Assembly (NCBI GenBank): GCA_917880885.1
Contig: OU862908.1
Location: forward strand, 55,511,819 to 55,575,818
Direction: 5' to 3'
Length of the DNA: 64,000 nucleotides
Source of the DNA: Limnephilus marmoratus
Lineage: Eukaryota > Arthropoda > Insecta > Trichoptera > Limnephilidae
The position numbers and the translations under genes were made by a program. A model generated the notes under the pieces. The model saw only the letters and a list, made by a program, of their open reading frames with translations, did no database searches and was not told the origin of the DNA. Positions 1 through 11,625 of this stretch are shown here, in pieces. Position 1 is the stretch's first letter, and every line of letters starts with the position of its first letter.

Positions 1-1302
1 TTAAAGTAGGGATCATAACATAAAGTTACACGAGACTGCGAGGGAAAGTGACACATTACAACGGTTGTCGACTCCATATGTATATTGTTGATATAAACAA
101 GGAATATTCGAACATGCTTTTTGTTTATTTAAGGCCCATTATCCATTAAAAAGGGTCATAAAAATTAACGTTGCTCTTACCTAGTATTTAGATTATAGAA
201 TTTCCGTAAAATTTAATTATAAACACATTAAAATGGATTTATCGCCAGGTATGTAGAAATCGTAATGTATACACACGTCAGGGCTTGCAGTTTATGGGAT
301 TTTGAGCGAGAGAGAGATGGAAAATTGGGCGGAATTTGATCGAAGTAGTTAACTTGACAGATATTCCAGGATAGGAATAGTTAGTGGGCCGGAAAACACC
401 ATAAATAATATATCAAAAAAGGAAAAAAGGGTTTTAGCGGGAGATGGAATCACGGCAAAAAGGCAAACGTCAAATTTCAATAAGGGATCATTGGGTTAGG
501 AGTGGGGGGAGAGAACGAAAAACCGACATAACCGGAAAACTCAGATAAGGAAATGGGAAAAACTCAAAAACGTTATAAGTAGAGTAGATACGGAACCAGG
601 ATATGATTCCTTATTAACAACGAAGGGAAAGTCATTTAAGAATAGTTGTTAAAACACCGTTACTTGAAGGAAATTTAGGTGGGAAAAGCGAAAAGTTGAA
701 TATGCCACATAAATAATGGAAATACGGTTCTGAGACATAATTGCTTACGTAGACTAGGGGAAAAGAAATGAATTTCGTGGAAATTCATACAGGACAACTA
801 GCGTTTAAAACTAGAAGACCGAAAAATCTACGTTTCGCAAATAGGTATGCCAATTTAGAGTATAGTTTTAGCAGATCACTTATGGGCATGTTTCAAACTG
901 AGAAAAAAAAAAAGATTAAAAACATGTTTATAAAATATATTATGAAGACAGAAGACATGTGGAAAATGGGCAAACTGGATGGCAGCTTACTAAGTCCGGG
1001 ACTATAAACCTTAGGGAAGCGAGACAAAGTTGTGGGACGAACCCCGAATTACGGAGAGGAAAAATCGAAAGATCTTATGTAGGAACAAACGATAACGAGA
1101 TGGGGTTTTCAAAAAATTTCGAGTGATTACAGATTATAATTCCTCGTCAAGGAATATACGATTATGCCCTTTTGGAGCTGTGATGGGTATAAATTAGCGT
1201 GTTTGGGATTATTCGGGGAGTCCTTCGACAACTGGCAAGGTTGCTTAAAACGTCGCGCGTGTCGTGAGAATTACCCTGGTGATTAATTAATAGAGTTTAG
1301 AA

Positions 1303-1440
1303 TCAGTTCATACTTTGAAAATACAGTGGAAAAATAGCGTCAGTTTTACACTTTAAAAATACAGTGGAAAAATAGCGTCAGTTTTATACTTTAAAAATTC
1401 AGTGGTAAAATAGAGTCTACAATCAGTTTTATACTTTGAT
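1303..1440. repeat. Tandem repeat, about 38-bp unit
   Basis: Three to four units beginning tcagttttatactttaaaaa start near 1303, 1340, 1378 and 1423. The array lies inside the giant LTR copy and is absent from its relative at 22345-28370. Confidence 0.75.
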
Positions 1441-1480
1441 AAAACAGAGAGTGGAGTGTCCGGATACGGTTAATCGTGCA

Positions 1481-2112
1481 ATTTAACGGAGTGTATGATC
1501 TTATAATAAATCTAAAAATCAGTGTTTGCAATAGCCTCCGATTCAAAAAAATCTAATAATTAATTAATTAATTAAAAATTCAATGCGGAAGGAGAGTTTA
1601 ATAGAGTGTTTGAATTGATTTAAATTTGTTCTATGAAGGTTAAAATAAAGTTATTTATTCCGAGGTTATATAAAGAAAATTACAGTCTAATAAGTTTTAT
1701 TAAATAAAAATTTACGTTAAGTCGAAAGTTGGAAATTTTATTACGAGATATTAATTATCGTTAGGTGACAATGCAATAATAATAATTGATTTATAATAAT
1801 AATAATTTAACGGAGTGTATGATCTTATAATAAATCTAAAAATCAGTGTTTTCAATAGCCTCCGATTCAATAAAATCTAATAATTAATTAATTAATAAAA
1901 AATTCAATGCGGAAGGAATTTAATAGAGTGTTTGAATTGATTTAAATTTTTTCTATGAAGGTTAAAATAAAGTTATTTAGTCCGAGGTTATATAAAGAAA
2001 ATTACAGTCTAATAAGTTTCATTAAATAAAAATTTACGTTAAGTCGAAAGTCGGAAATTTTATTACGAAATATTAATTATCGTTAGGTGACAACGCAATA
2101 ATAATAATTGAT
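1481..2112. repeat. Direct duplication with 324-bp offset
   Basis: A block of about 308 bp starting atttaacggagtgtatgatc at 1481 recurs at 1805 with few changes. It is a local tandem duplication within the giant LTR copy. Confidence 0.9.
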
Positions 2113-4977
2113 CCGAAATCTGGAAAATACTTAGCCGAAGTTTAAATGAATAATCCAAGTGATTAATTTGCTGCTAAACGAAAGTGTTATAAAATAAAGT
2201 GGAAGTGGTTCTTTCAGTTCTGTTGTAATTTGAGTGACGAATAATATTTAGTTATTCGTTATAAAAGGATTCTAATTTAAATTGGAAAAATAAATAAAAC
2301 TTTAACTTTGTCCTTAATTGAAATAATTCAAACTTAAAGAAAATCTTTAGTTGTTATGGAAAAAAAATATATAATTTAAATTGAGAGAAAAAATAAATAA
2401 AACTTAAATATTTTATAAAGTGGAATAATACAAATTTAAAGAAAATTCAAATTAATAAATTAATTTATTAAAGAGTAAATAGGTATAGATATATATCAAA
2501 TAATAAAATAATATTCGAGCGAACGATTATTAAGAATCGATTCTCTTCTTTAGATTGAAATCAAATATGGGAGAAGAGGAGAGGGGAGGTATGGATTGTC
2601 GGGGTTAATTAGGTAGCATCGTTCTTCTTCAATTATAACGGCAGATAATAAAGGAAAATGTGAGGATTTTTTACATCAGAGATCTATTCAAAGGAGAAAG
2701 GAAGGAGATGAATTCCGGATCTTGTAGGATTAAATCGTTAAAAGTGGGAAACCGAAATAAAAGTGCGATAAGTTACACAGGTAGTCTGGATGCTCTAATA
2801 AAATTCATATCGATGATATTACCCGATGGAGCTGAATTTAAGACATTAGAGTTTTGGTGAGTCCTTACAATATTTAAGCTTTTACAGGTTCCTGTGGATA
2901 TCCTGACACTGATGAACGTAACGCCAAGTAAGGGTAAGTTAATAACTAACCAATTTATTAGCATTCGCATGTCACACCTCCCATACAGAATGAAATGTTG
3001 CTAAACAAATACTTAACACATAATTAGATAAGTAAATACCTATCGCTTCTTTTCACTAGCACGATTAGGGTATGGTTATATGACCTTCGATAGTGTAACA
3101 AAGATTTCGATTTGAGTTCAAGGCGATCCATTGACCCAGTCACCTAAATTCATTAACGAATAAACAAAACAAAACTTAACGTCAGGGACAAGTTTATCAA
3201 TTATAGCTTGCGATGAAATCTGCGGTCAAAATGTGAAGGCGACATTGATGTTAAATTCACTCAATTTTAAACGACTTATCTGTACTAGAGCGATCGCCCA
3301 TAGGTAACATTGTTTTAGCATGCAAAATTTTCGCAAAGTAAAGTACTGCGACTAGCTTCAAACTCTAAGAGAGCTCATCACAATTATTCAGGAGGTCATT
3401 GATTCAATGACAACTTGATTTATCTCGTTTTAAATCTTTCTTATAGCAAGTAGGTATCCAAGAACCCATAAATACCCATAATCCTAAAACCTAATACACG
3501 AGGAGCTAGTGACCTCATTTAAAAAACACTGGTGTTCAAATACTCATACAGTCCTGAATCCTAACTTGTCTTCGAATGTAAGCTTCAAGGCTTCTGTATG
3601 TAGGTATGAGCCATCTGGAAATGTAAGTGTCAACCTTTCTCGAACGGACGGCTTTGATCTTGTGGCGGTATTGTCGAGGTGGGCATGCGGGGAAGAGGAA
3701 GGACGTATGCGGACAGTACGCTGACGCGGCATTAAAGCCACAGGTTATTTGCATACCGTGAGTCTTGTCGAACCTGAAAGCAAACATAAGGTTCACGAGG
3801 TGAGTTTTATGTCAGCTAGTCAGAGGTGGAGTGTAACGCTGGGTCGGTCACGTGGGAGGAAGGATCTGCCCGTCACAAGCTTACGCCACATTCAACGGAT
3901 AGAGGCATGATAAGGGAAGACATGAAATACCCCTTCTAGACTCAGTAGAGTTAAATTCAATCCGGCGGAGATGGAAGTCGGAGTGAGGCAGAAAAACGGC
4001 ATGAAGACTTGGTATTCCCCCATCTGGCGTGAAGAGCCCCTTTCGTAACAAGAGACGCTCGTCGAAGAGAGTAAAACTCGGACTTAAGGATAAGCTTAGC
4101 AAACGTATTCGGGAGAATCCGGTTTGAAATTGTTGTTCATCGGTTTTCACTTGGTTAGCGGAGGAGCCGACTTTTCAGCAAACATATTATCCCCTCCCCA
4201 TACCCATCCATTCCTGCTCTTTCAACAATTTTGCGAATACTAACCAATAACACTAACTATGACTACAAACACATTATGTTAGGGGAAGCTGCAGGCAAGG
4301 ACTCCAATTGAGAAAACCGGACTCTCGAATATGAACATTCTACACTGGTAAGATAAGGTTTTTTATTTTTTGAAATGATGTAATTTGTTAACTGTTGTTT
4401 ATGTTATCGATGTATCAGCGGTGATAGGAAGAATTAAATAAACACACTAAATTCCTACGGAAATCAAATAGACACAAAGTCTAAGGTGGGGTTAGTTTAT
4501 CAAACTCGGTAAAAGATACTCAAATAATAATAATTAATAAATCGGAAGATTCTCACCCTTTCTCTAAAAGAATCTATGGGTTACCACACGTAATACATTA
4601 TCTTCTCTACATATGTGTGCATATTAAGTATGCAAACAGATGTAAAATCTAAAACAAAAAATACACAACGCAGATTATAGAAATAATGTGAACTAAAATC
4701 TTAAATCTTGATTACTGTGAAAAAATCGCAGGGATTTAAGAAGATAGGGTAGGTTTAGCTAGATTATAAAGTATAGGGGTTTAGAAATCACGAGCCTGAG
4801 GTAGAACTAAACCGAAAGGAGGGTTGAGTCAGGCCATCATACCTAGTGGTGTGATCAGTAGGACATAAGGGTAGAATTATGAGCGTGGCTACGAGGCAGG
4901 AGCTACGAGATTTAAACTACGAGGTAGAAGCTTAGAAAAGTAAATCAGCTAGGTAGGGTTCATCACAATTGGTGTCA

Positions 4978-5000
4978 AAAGCCAGGGTGGCGGACCATTA
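4978..5000 (+). other. Candidate primer-binding site after LTR end
   Basis: Directly after the terminal ATCACA comes attggtgtcaaaagccaggg. A TGG-beginning tract immediately downstream of an LTR is what a tRNA primer-binding site looks like, so internal retroelement sequence may start here. No gag-like reading frame follows, so it could equally be flanking DNA. Confidence 0.3.
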
Positions 5001-5747
5001 CACCTCGTAGAATGCATTTACATATTGTGTACCTACAAATGTACAATCAATATAATTAATTCAAGTATGTTTTAAGGGTTAACCCGAACTGTAATTCATA
5101 TTCAAATTAAATTAACAAATTCACTCTAAGAATAAAACATGGCGTACCAACTTTGTTTTCATAATCTACAACAACAAAAAGCATAATATATGCAAAAAAG
5201 GGTTTCATTTAGAAAAATACATTTCAAATACGAAACATGAATTTTAAATTCGATCGTCTTTTCCCACTGCCAAAGGGGTGAAAAACACAAAAAGACCGTG
5301 GAAATCTTCACCTCAGTTCTCTACCTGTGCTTTGCTGTACGGTATTGAACTGAACACTGAACACCCCTAATGCGATGCCAGTCTGGCGTCACTCCAGCGC
5401 GGTAGCAATCGCCCGATCGTTGACGTTATCATGATTTGTGGCACTCGAGGCGGCGTGATCGGGCCCCGATACTCGACATGCCCTCAGATAACTGCCAGAG
5501 ATAAAGGCAGGGAGATTTATGGATGAGGTGCTTGAAGACCTGGGTTAACCGAGGTGTACCTGTGGCACGCGTACCTAAAGCTCTTATCGATACCATATAG
5601 TATATAAAGGTTTTCGTTCAAGTAAAACATTTTAACACTTGTGATATTTTACTTACTAAGTGACAACACTTGTCAAAGATTTCCATAAAAAATACAAATC
5701 TTTTTACTGGAAGCATTATATCGAAGATTTTTTACAATATACAGGAT
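5001..5747. other. No gene seen
   Basis: AT-rich sequence with one GC-richer patch at about 5370-5570 whose open frames are interrupted and unrecognisable. It may be decayed internal sequence of the retroelement to its left. Confidence 0.5.
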
Positions 5748-5856
5748 GGCTCAGAGGAAAATGATTTCCCTCAGGGCATATTTCATCTTCAGTATTTGAC
5801 TCGTGGATGCTGTGTGGAGAGTCTTTTAAAAAAGAGAAAGGATCGGAAGAACTATA
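5748..5856 (-). repeat. Repeat family B, fragment
   Basis: Matches the reverse-oriented family B copy at 50815-50925: a tract with 'cctcagggc...ggatgctgtgtggag' followed by a purine run. It abuts a LINE fragment and seems to have inserted into it. Confidence 0.6.
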
Positions 5857-6160
5857 TTAGGCCCTAAACTATTCATATTATGTTGTGATAATGAATTTTT
5901 TAAACTCCCAATCTTTGGAAATATTATATCTTATGCGGATGACACAGTGATAACTATTGAAGGAAATTCTTGGAAAGATGCCAAAATATCTGTAAATAAT
6001 GCAATAAATATCATAAAACTATAGTTTCACGAAGATTTATTGACGCTAAATGTTGAAAAAACTGATTTTCTACCTTTTTACCCAATAAAAAATGTTTCAA
6101 TTATAAATGTAAACATTCAGATGTCCCAGAGGTGTCAATATCTTTTTCTGATTTTTCCGT
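5857..6160 (+). pseudogene. LINE reverse transcriptase fragment
   Basis: The translation from about 5857 contains a GPKLFIL-like stretch, then ISYADDTVIT (the YADD catalytic box, about 5928-5957) and a following GNSWKDA segment. It parallels the intact-looking LINE at 22040-22110 (VSYADDTAMIVDGNHWKE), so it is a diverged member of the same or a sister family. A stop codon interrupts it after about 55 codons. The 5' part was replaced by family B sequence. It is a dead fragment. Confidence 0.8.
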
Positions 6161-6294
6161 TTCCAGATTTTCGATTGAGTTTCGCTTATATTGTCATTAA
6201 GTTAAGTTAAATTATCTAATATTACTATGTGATCTATTCTAATGTTTCCTTAAAACTATAAATGTATTTACAAATATTTTCTTAGATATTATAT

Positions 6295-6412
6295 TAAGAA
6301 TGTTTAAATTGTTAGAACCTGCAGACAAGCTGCCATATGACAGCTTTGTGGGTCTACTCAAATTTTTGTACAAAATATATTCTGTAATTTAATAAATAAA
6401 TAAAAAAATATA
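6295..6412 (+). mobile_element. LINE-like 3' tail with A-rich end
   Basis: The tract gttagaacctgcagacaagc is followed by aataaataaataaaaaaa. The same opening phrase occurs at about 45768 before an A-rich run, so this is a recurrent non-LTR 3' end. Confidence 0.45.
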
Positions 6413-7192
6413 AAAAATTTTATTCAATATTACAATTTGAGGTTTTACTCATAAAGTTAAAATAAAATAAGCAAACATTAAAATTCAAGAAAGAAATTTT
6501 CATCTTAGAATTCCACATCACCACCATAAAAGTAGTAAAGGAAAAATAAAATATCTCATTGTTCCTGAAATCGAACGACATTGCATCACCTAGATATCTC
6601 TGCTGTAATCCTAGAATTTTAAATGTTGACGTACTTTTGAATTTGTCTTCTCATTTCTTAAATAATATGAAATTTCTAATCAGATTGTTCTAAGTAGAAA
6701 GATTTCATAAATATGTCCAAATGTTTGCCAACTCTGAACGCAGTCCATAACCATATAACTTTTTTCATGCTTTTCCAATCTACCAGAACGACTAAAACAA
6801 TGTGTCTTCCAAGGACTATTTGTTTTCCAATTGGTTGCTTTCAATGGGCCTTATATCCAAAGTACCGCGTGGTATCTCTGTCGATAACAATAATTCACGT
6901 TATAATATCCAGATGGCGGATTAATTATTACGTTATCTTTGACCTAGGACTTTGTTAAGGTTCAGTTAACCTAAGAAAGATCTGGTAACATTTCATATTT
7001 ATTTCTCCACTTATGCGGTGCCGGATTTACCTTGAATGTGGCAAAAATCTATCAAAATATGCACATTTTAGGTATGTTTCAACAATTCTAAATCAATAAA
7101 TTACTGATTTTTAAAGTAGATGCTACCGTAATGATAATTTTATTAATTTATCGAAGTGGATAAGTTTTTGAAGTAAAAACTTCTTTACGCAC
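6413..7192. other. No gene seen
   Basis: AT-rich intronic sequence. The open frame at 6713-6958 has no recognisable features and ordinary intron composition. Confidence 0.5.
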
Positions 7193-7355
7193 GCTTGACT
7201 TGGGAAGTAAGCTGGTGAATGCGTGACGAAAGCATTACGAAAAGAGTGATCGGGTGAGGCGAACGGTCAGGCCTTTACGCACGCTTGATTTGGGGAGTAA
7301 GCTGGTGAGTGCGTGACGAGAGCGTTATGAAAAGTGTGATCGGGCGTGGCGAAAG
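7193..7355. repeat. Tandem duplication, 80-bp unit, GC-richer
   Basis: Two units beginning ctttacgcacgcttga at 7193 and 7273. Both carry 'aagctggtga.tgcgtgacga' and end in 'gtgatcggg'. This block is clearly richer in GC than its surroundings. Confidence 0.85.
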
Positions 7356-7448
7356 GTCGGGCGAGGCGAACGAAAGTTGAGAGGGACATATAAGTTAGTG
7401 AAGTTTTACTTCTATCGTGTGGTCTAAAGCACAGTCGTTTCTTTATAC

Positions 7449-7631
7449 ATGGTGTCTGGGTGTAAAGTGCACAAATTTCGGGAAGTAAAAACAAGTAAAG
7501 AAAGTGTGCAATTCACACATCAGAAAACTAAAGTAGACAAGAGTGGAGGGGCTGCGAAGCACCGCACAAAGAGGAGACCGGTTATTCTATCTCATTCTCT
7601 CGCAGGTAAATACTGTGGATATATACAGTAG
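7449..7631 (+). other. Unrecognised short ORF
   Basis: A 60-codon frame that starts MVSGCKVHKFREVK and is rich in Lys and Arg. It sits just right of the 80-bp repeats and left of the transposase-like relic, on the opposite strand. I do not recognise it; it could be a mobile-element first exon or chance. Confidence 0.15.
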
Positions 7632-8129
7632 TGTGGATCGATTTTTTGTTTTTTTGTTTTTCTTAGTAGCGGGATGTGGAATGGATGCTCTATGAGGATA
7701 CTTTTAAAAGTTGTTATGACAGCATTAAGATATTTCGAGTGCAAGTACTGCCCCAAGTCAATTCAAATTTTACAAAAACAGCGAGAAACTAGAAAAAGAA
7801 GGGTTTAATCTGTGCTCAATAAAAGTACTTAAAATATAAAAATAATTAATTTTTTATTTACTTGTAATATTATCTACTAATCAAGAAACAATAAAAGTAC
7901 CATTGCTACGCAAAAAAATCACAAACAATGTTAAAAAATAAAGTCAAAAATCATAAAAGTTATTGTGTTTTATAGTCCTTCTTCGAATTGAATACTGGCG
8001 TTGTACGACAAGAATCTAGCTTGTTTTGTATCCACCCTTAACATCTTTCAGGGTCGCAAACAGCAAAGCGTGATGCTGTTACCACTTTGATGCATCTTCG
8101 GACAGGGCATCAATCGGAACTTGCACAAA

Positions 8130-9115
8130 ATGTTGAATTCGATAATTTAGTAATCTGCAATGGCATCAATTATTGTCTCGCTAGATATCAGTTTTGTAAG
8201 ATGTGGTTCTGATGGTTTTTCCCAGTAGATCAAATCAATATAGTCTGCTGCGTTAAATTAAAAATAGGTAGCTTAAATACTCTTATTGGAGAGAACCCTG
8301 ACGTACGTTCTCGGATACTTAGAATCCGTCTCAGAACCAACTCTCTAATTTGTCTTCGTTCATCGTTTAGCGTACTAATAAGTATATTTTCGCTGTGGCC
8401 AAAATACCCGTTGCGTTGAATTACAAGATCTACCACTTTTTTCAAATGCTCTGGAAGGTAACGAGACAATTTTATGGTTTCGTGGAGGTGTCTCGCCCCG
8501 TAAACACACGAAGGTTGTGTTTTTTTTTATTTTAAACCACGTCAGAGCATACACTCTTAGCATAAATTCAGTCAATATCACCTGATTTTCTGTCGGATTC
8601 TTGGTTGAAATGTAAAGTTGGAGAATAGTATTGGCTGTTGTTAACAAACGCAAATGACAGATTGTACGAGGGATTCTTTTGGCTAAGTTTTCGTTACATT
8701 GTCCTTCGGCGATTGCTCGGCACATTTCCAATAAATAAAGCTGGTCTGTGCTAAGATCGTCACGGGATTTTGTAATGTCCGGTAAGTTGCATTCTATTGC
8801 TTGAAATTCTATCACAGGAAGATGTTCACAGTTCTTGAGTAACTTTCTTAGTTGGCCGCTAAAGCTTCTATGACCTGTTGTAGTTCCATCAAGGTATTCG
8901 AAAGGGTGTCTCAAACTTAACTCGTTGGCATGTATTTGACAGACCAACCACTGAAGTGGACGATGGAGCTTTCCTTCAAGAAGTCGAATAATGCCAGACT
9001 TAGTTTCAGTATTAACTGCTGTTCCATCACATCCGATAGCCACGATGCACGCTAAATCAATGGATTTTGCCACAAAATATGCAAACAATTTGTGATACAA
9101 CAGATAGTCTACTGT
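8130..9115 (-). pseudogene. Transposase-like multicopy gene relic
   Basis: Reading leftward from about 9115, one frame encodes about 195 residues with the segments IGCDGTAVNTETKSGIIRLL, LVCQIHANELSLRH, STDQLYLLEMCRAI and ICHLRLLTTANTILQLY. At about 8520, within a run of T, homology jumps to a second frame (SRYLPEHLKKVVDLVIQRN, then FGHSENILIS). After about 8230 a third frame holds DLIYWEKPSEPHLTKLI, then a stop. I recognise this as a family present in many copies in arthropod genomes (CDGT start, LH.NELPLRH core, RWLTTANR box, YFGHPENIL end), probably tied to a mobile element. I cannot name a superfamily. At least two frameshifts make it non-functional. Confidence 0.7.
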
Positions 9116-9600
9116 CTGTTGGATTTATTACATAAGAAGAAGAAGTAGATGAAATAAAGTATTGTTGGTCAGTTGGATGATCAACGTTAGTAAAACTTGA
9201 AACTGTACTGCGAGATATGGACGGTTGATCTAAAGATGTTTGTTGCGTTTCTTGGTATAGTGCGTGAAAGTGGACTCAGTAATTTGTCAAATTTTCGCGG
9301 GATTAATATAAAATATCAGTTTTTTAATGTTATTATTTAAGGCGCGGCAATTTTTATTCATTATGAAATGTAAAAGTAAAAATTAGTGTATTCATATTAA
9401 CACAAAACTGTTTTAAAAAGGGACATTTTTTACCAGATTGTAAATAATTCAACTGCTTTGTGGCAGTACTTGTTATCAAAATTTTAAATTGATATTTTGT
9501 ATGCTTAATTGTATGTACCTAGAGCATCTATTCCGCACCCCGCAAAAACTGATTTATAAAAATAAAAATTTTCCATACAATGGCGATCCACCCTAATATA
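9116..9600. other. No gene seen
   Basis: AT-rich sequence to the left of a MITE. The first bases may continue the 5' side of the minus-strand relic. Confidence 0.5.
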
Positions 9601-9953
9601 CAGGGTGTTAAGGGACGTACTTGACTTACTTTAACCAGTAATTCCTGACATTATTTGGAGTAAAAAATGTAAATGAAATTTTGGTCTCCGGTGACTTTTT
9701 TTGACGACTTTTTTTTTCAAAATTTTTTTCTTCAAATCAAACAAAAAAAAATTCTTCCACATGTCGTCACTGGTCAGTCAGCCGGATGTCCGACGAACCC
9801 CTTACCCCGCCTCCAACTTTTTTACTTTTGTAGAAAAAAAAAAAAAAACATCAAAAATATCACCGGAGACCAAAATTTCATTTACATTTTTTACTCCAAA
9901 TAATGTCAGGAATCACTGGTTAAAGTAAGTCAAGTACGTCCCTTAACACCCTG
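9601..9953. mobile_element. TA-target MITE, complete copy
   Basis: A 353-bp element with long terminal inverted repeats of about 95 bp. It begins CAGGGTGTTAAGGGACG and ends with the complement, and is flanked by TA on both sides (9599-9600 and 9954-9955). The centre is unique and GC-richer. It has no coding capacity. The TA duplication fits the Tc1/mariner superfamily, but that assignment is inference. It serves as the unsplit reference for the copy beginning at 18314. Confidence 0.9.
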
Positions 9954-10249
9954 TATGTTGGTCTCTTTTTAGTGTGGCTTTTACTTTTCATCAGGGTTTA
10001 AATCACAGTGATAACAAGCAGTTTTCACTTCAAAAAATGTAGTTTTATAGGTAGTTTTCAGGTAAAGAAGTTGAATTGTTTGTAAGGAAAAATAATATTC
10101 TTGCATGGAAAAATATTTTTGTACGAGAATAAAAAGTTAGAATTTCTTCTTCAACTTTTTGCTTTTACCACATCATGTAGAATCACCTCTCAACGTTTAC
10201 ACACTTTACCGCCGGGCACACCATATAAAAACAGCAAATAAATATACTA
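9954..10249. other. No gene seen
   Basis: AT-rich sequence between the MITE and a family A copy; nothing recognisable. Confidence 0.5.
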
Positions 10250-10915
10250 GAGCCCCATCTATTCGGAGCTAGAGGGACTATGGCGTACCCAAATGGGATA
10301 TATTGTCTGAGGGGATTGGGGAGGGGAAGAAAAAATGGAAGAGGAAATACCTCGCTCTTCAGATCTAGTAACCAAACAAGATTAAATCACGGTATGGGTA
10401 CCGTCGCCCCGGGAACCATTTATTGGATAACCGACACCTCCGCCATAATTTCCACCAAGTGATTCGCTACGTTTGGTGACTTAGCAGGGGTGCCCGGGTT
10501 CATGGGTAAGGTTTGTCCGGGTCTTGGCGGCGGATGCGTCTGCCCACCAGCTGCATGGCAGGCCGTATCGGGAGAGATGATCGAGTTGAGGGAGTCCCTT
10601 TGACTTCTCCAGCCGTACTCTCTCGGAACACCGCCTTGCACCGCAGTGGGAGGGATGGATTCATATGTCCATCACTCCTGGACAAATTGACCCAGATTCC
10701 TTCCTACCTCTAGTACCCTTTTCCTTCCCGGAACTTCCTCTCCTTCCTTTCCTAAAAAGACCCTCCACACAGCATCCCCAAAGACGACATAGGCCCTGTG
10801 GGGAATTATTTTCCTCAGGGCCTCCTGTGTGGAGATAATGTAAAAAAATCCATTTCTAGCAACGATTCGATTCTAAATTACGGTCTTTCACCAGGGCGAT
10901 ACTCAGAGTATGTAC
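10250..10915 (+). repeat. Repeat family A split by family B
   Basis: The family A left part (10250-10400) carries 'actatggcgtacccaaatgg' and a 'tcagatctagtaaccaaaca' phrase. The right part (about 10836-10915) carries 'ggtctttcaccagggcgata'. The uninterrupted arrangement is at 32320-32555. Family B fills the gap in + orientation. Neither family shows a credible protein. Confidence 0.75.
10401..10835 (+). repeat. Repeat family B, longest copy
   Basis: Runs from 'gggaaccatttattggataa' through 'gacttagcaggggtgcccgg' to 'cctcagggcctcctgtgtgg'. Other copies are at 12403-12770 (same strand), 30445-30718 and 50808-51190 (opposite strand). GC-richer than the surroundings. The class of mobile element is unknown; a SINE-like or MITE-like origin is possible. 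Confidence 0.75.
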
Positions 10916-11617
10916 TACTCGGTAAGAATATGACGCGCAAGTAATGACATCAATCACATACTTCGGGTAAGTAATATGAGTCAGGTTATGTCAAGAATCG
11001 GAATAAGAGAAGTATGAGAAGATGTACGAATGTGGATGAAGCAGTACAGGTGCGTGCCTAGACGGGATTTATCTGGTTTGCCATTCTATCTGCCTGAACC
11101 GGCAGTAAATTATGTGACGGTTAGTTAGTTAATCATTATATTTCTACGCATAAAATGTCCAGTTTAGCGTTCGTTAAAGCTGTCTGTCTTAGTCAACCCT
11201 TTAGTGACGTGGAAGTTTTGTAGCCACGTTTAATCCTCATCAACCTGCTGAAGGATCGCTCTCCCAAAAGTTTCTGTAATTGATGGTCAGATGCCACTTC
11301 TGTGACCGTTTTCCAACTATTTCACGCTAAACACTGGACAGCGACTCAACGCAAAGAAAAATTGTAGAGCTAATTATAATGCCATAATGCACAGACAAGG
11401 AATTTATCCATATTTTCAGCTTCGTTGTGCTACAGTTTTATTAATAAATATTAATGTCGTTCATGCATACACGTATGTTAAGTTATCGTACATTTCGGTT
11501 TATCGAAACACTGAACGATTATATTGAAATTCCAACATTTAATTAAAGTAATAATTCATTAATCAAAAACATAATTCAAAACCAAACATTCAAAAACATA
11601 AACCGGTCAAATTCAAT
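10916..11617. other. No gene seen
   Basis: Intronic sequence without recognisable genes. A short ttagttagttaat run is near 11121. Confidence 0.5.
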
Positions 11618-11625
11618 ATTCAAAC

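Larger units (their letters stand above)
1..4977 (+). mobile_element. Giant LTR copy 1, left end cut by window
   Basis: This stretch is a diverged relative of the 22345-28370 LTR and collinear with it. Matching landmarks are 650-730 with 23930-24010, 2850-2875 with 25508-25535 (both containing agtccttacaa), 3840-3875 with 27243-27280, 4000-4090 with 27410-27490, and 4135-4190 with 27494-27550. It ends in ATCACA at 4972-4977, like the other copy. Sequence is purine-rich on the + strand over its first 3 kb. No conserved protein is visible; open frames inside look like composition artefacts. If collinear, about 0.9 kb of its 5' end lies outside the window. It was assigned to an LTR by the terminal bases and by the clean insertion of the relative; the Ty3/gypsy assignment is inference. 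Confidence 0.6.

Noticed and set aside
9673..9928. Overlapping open frames across the MITE
   Set aside because: They are produced by the inverted-repeat arms and poly-A/T tracts of the 9601-9953 element.
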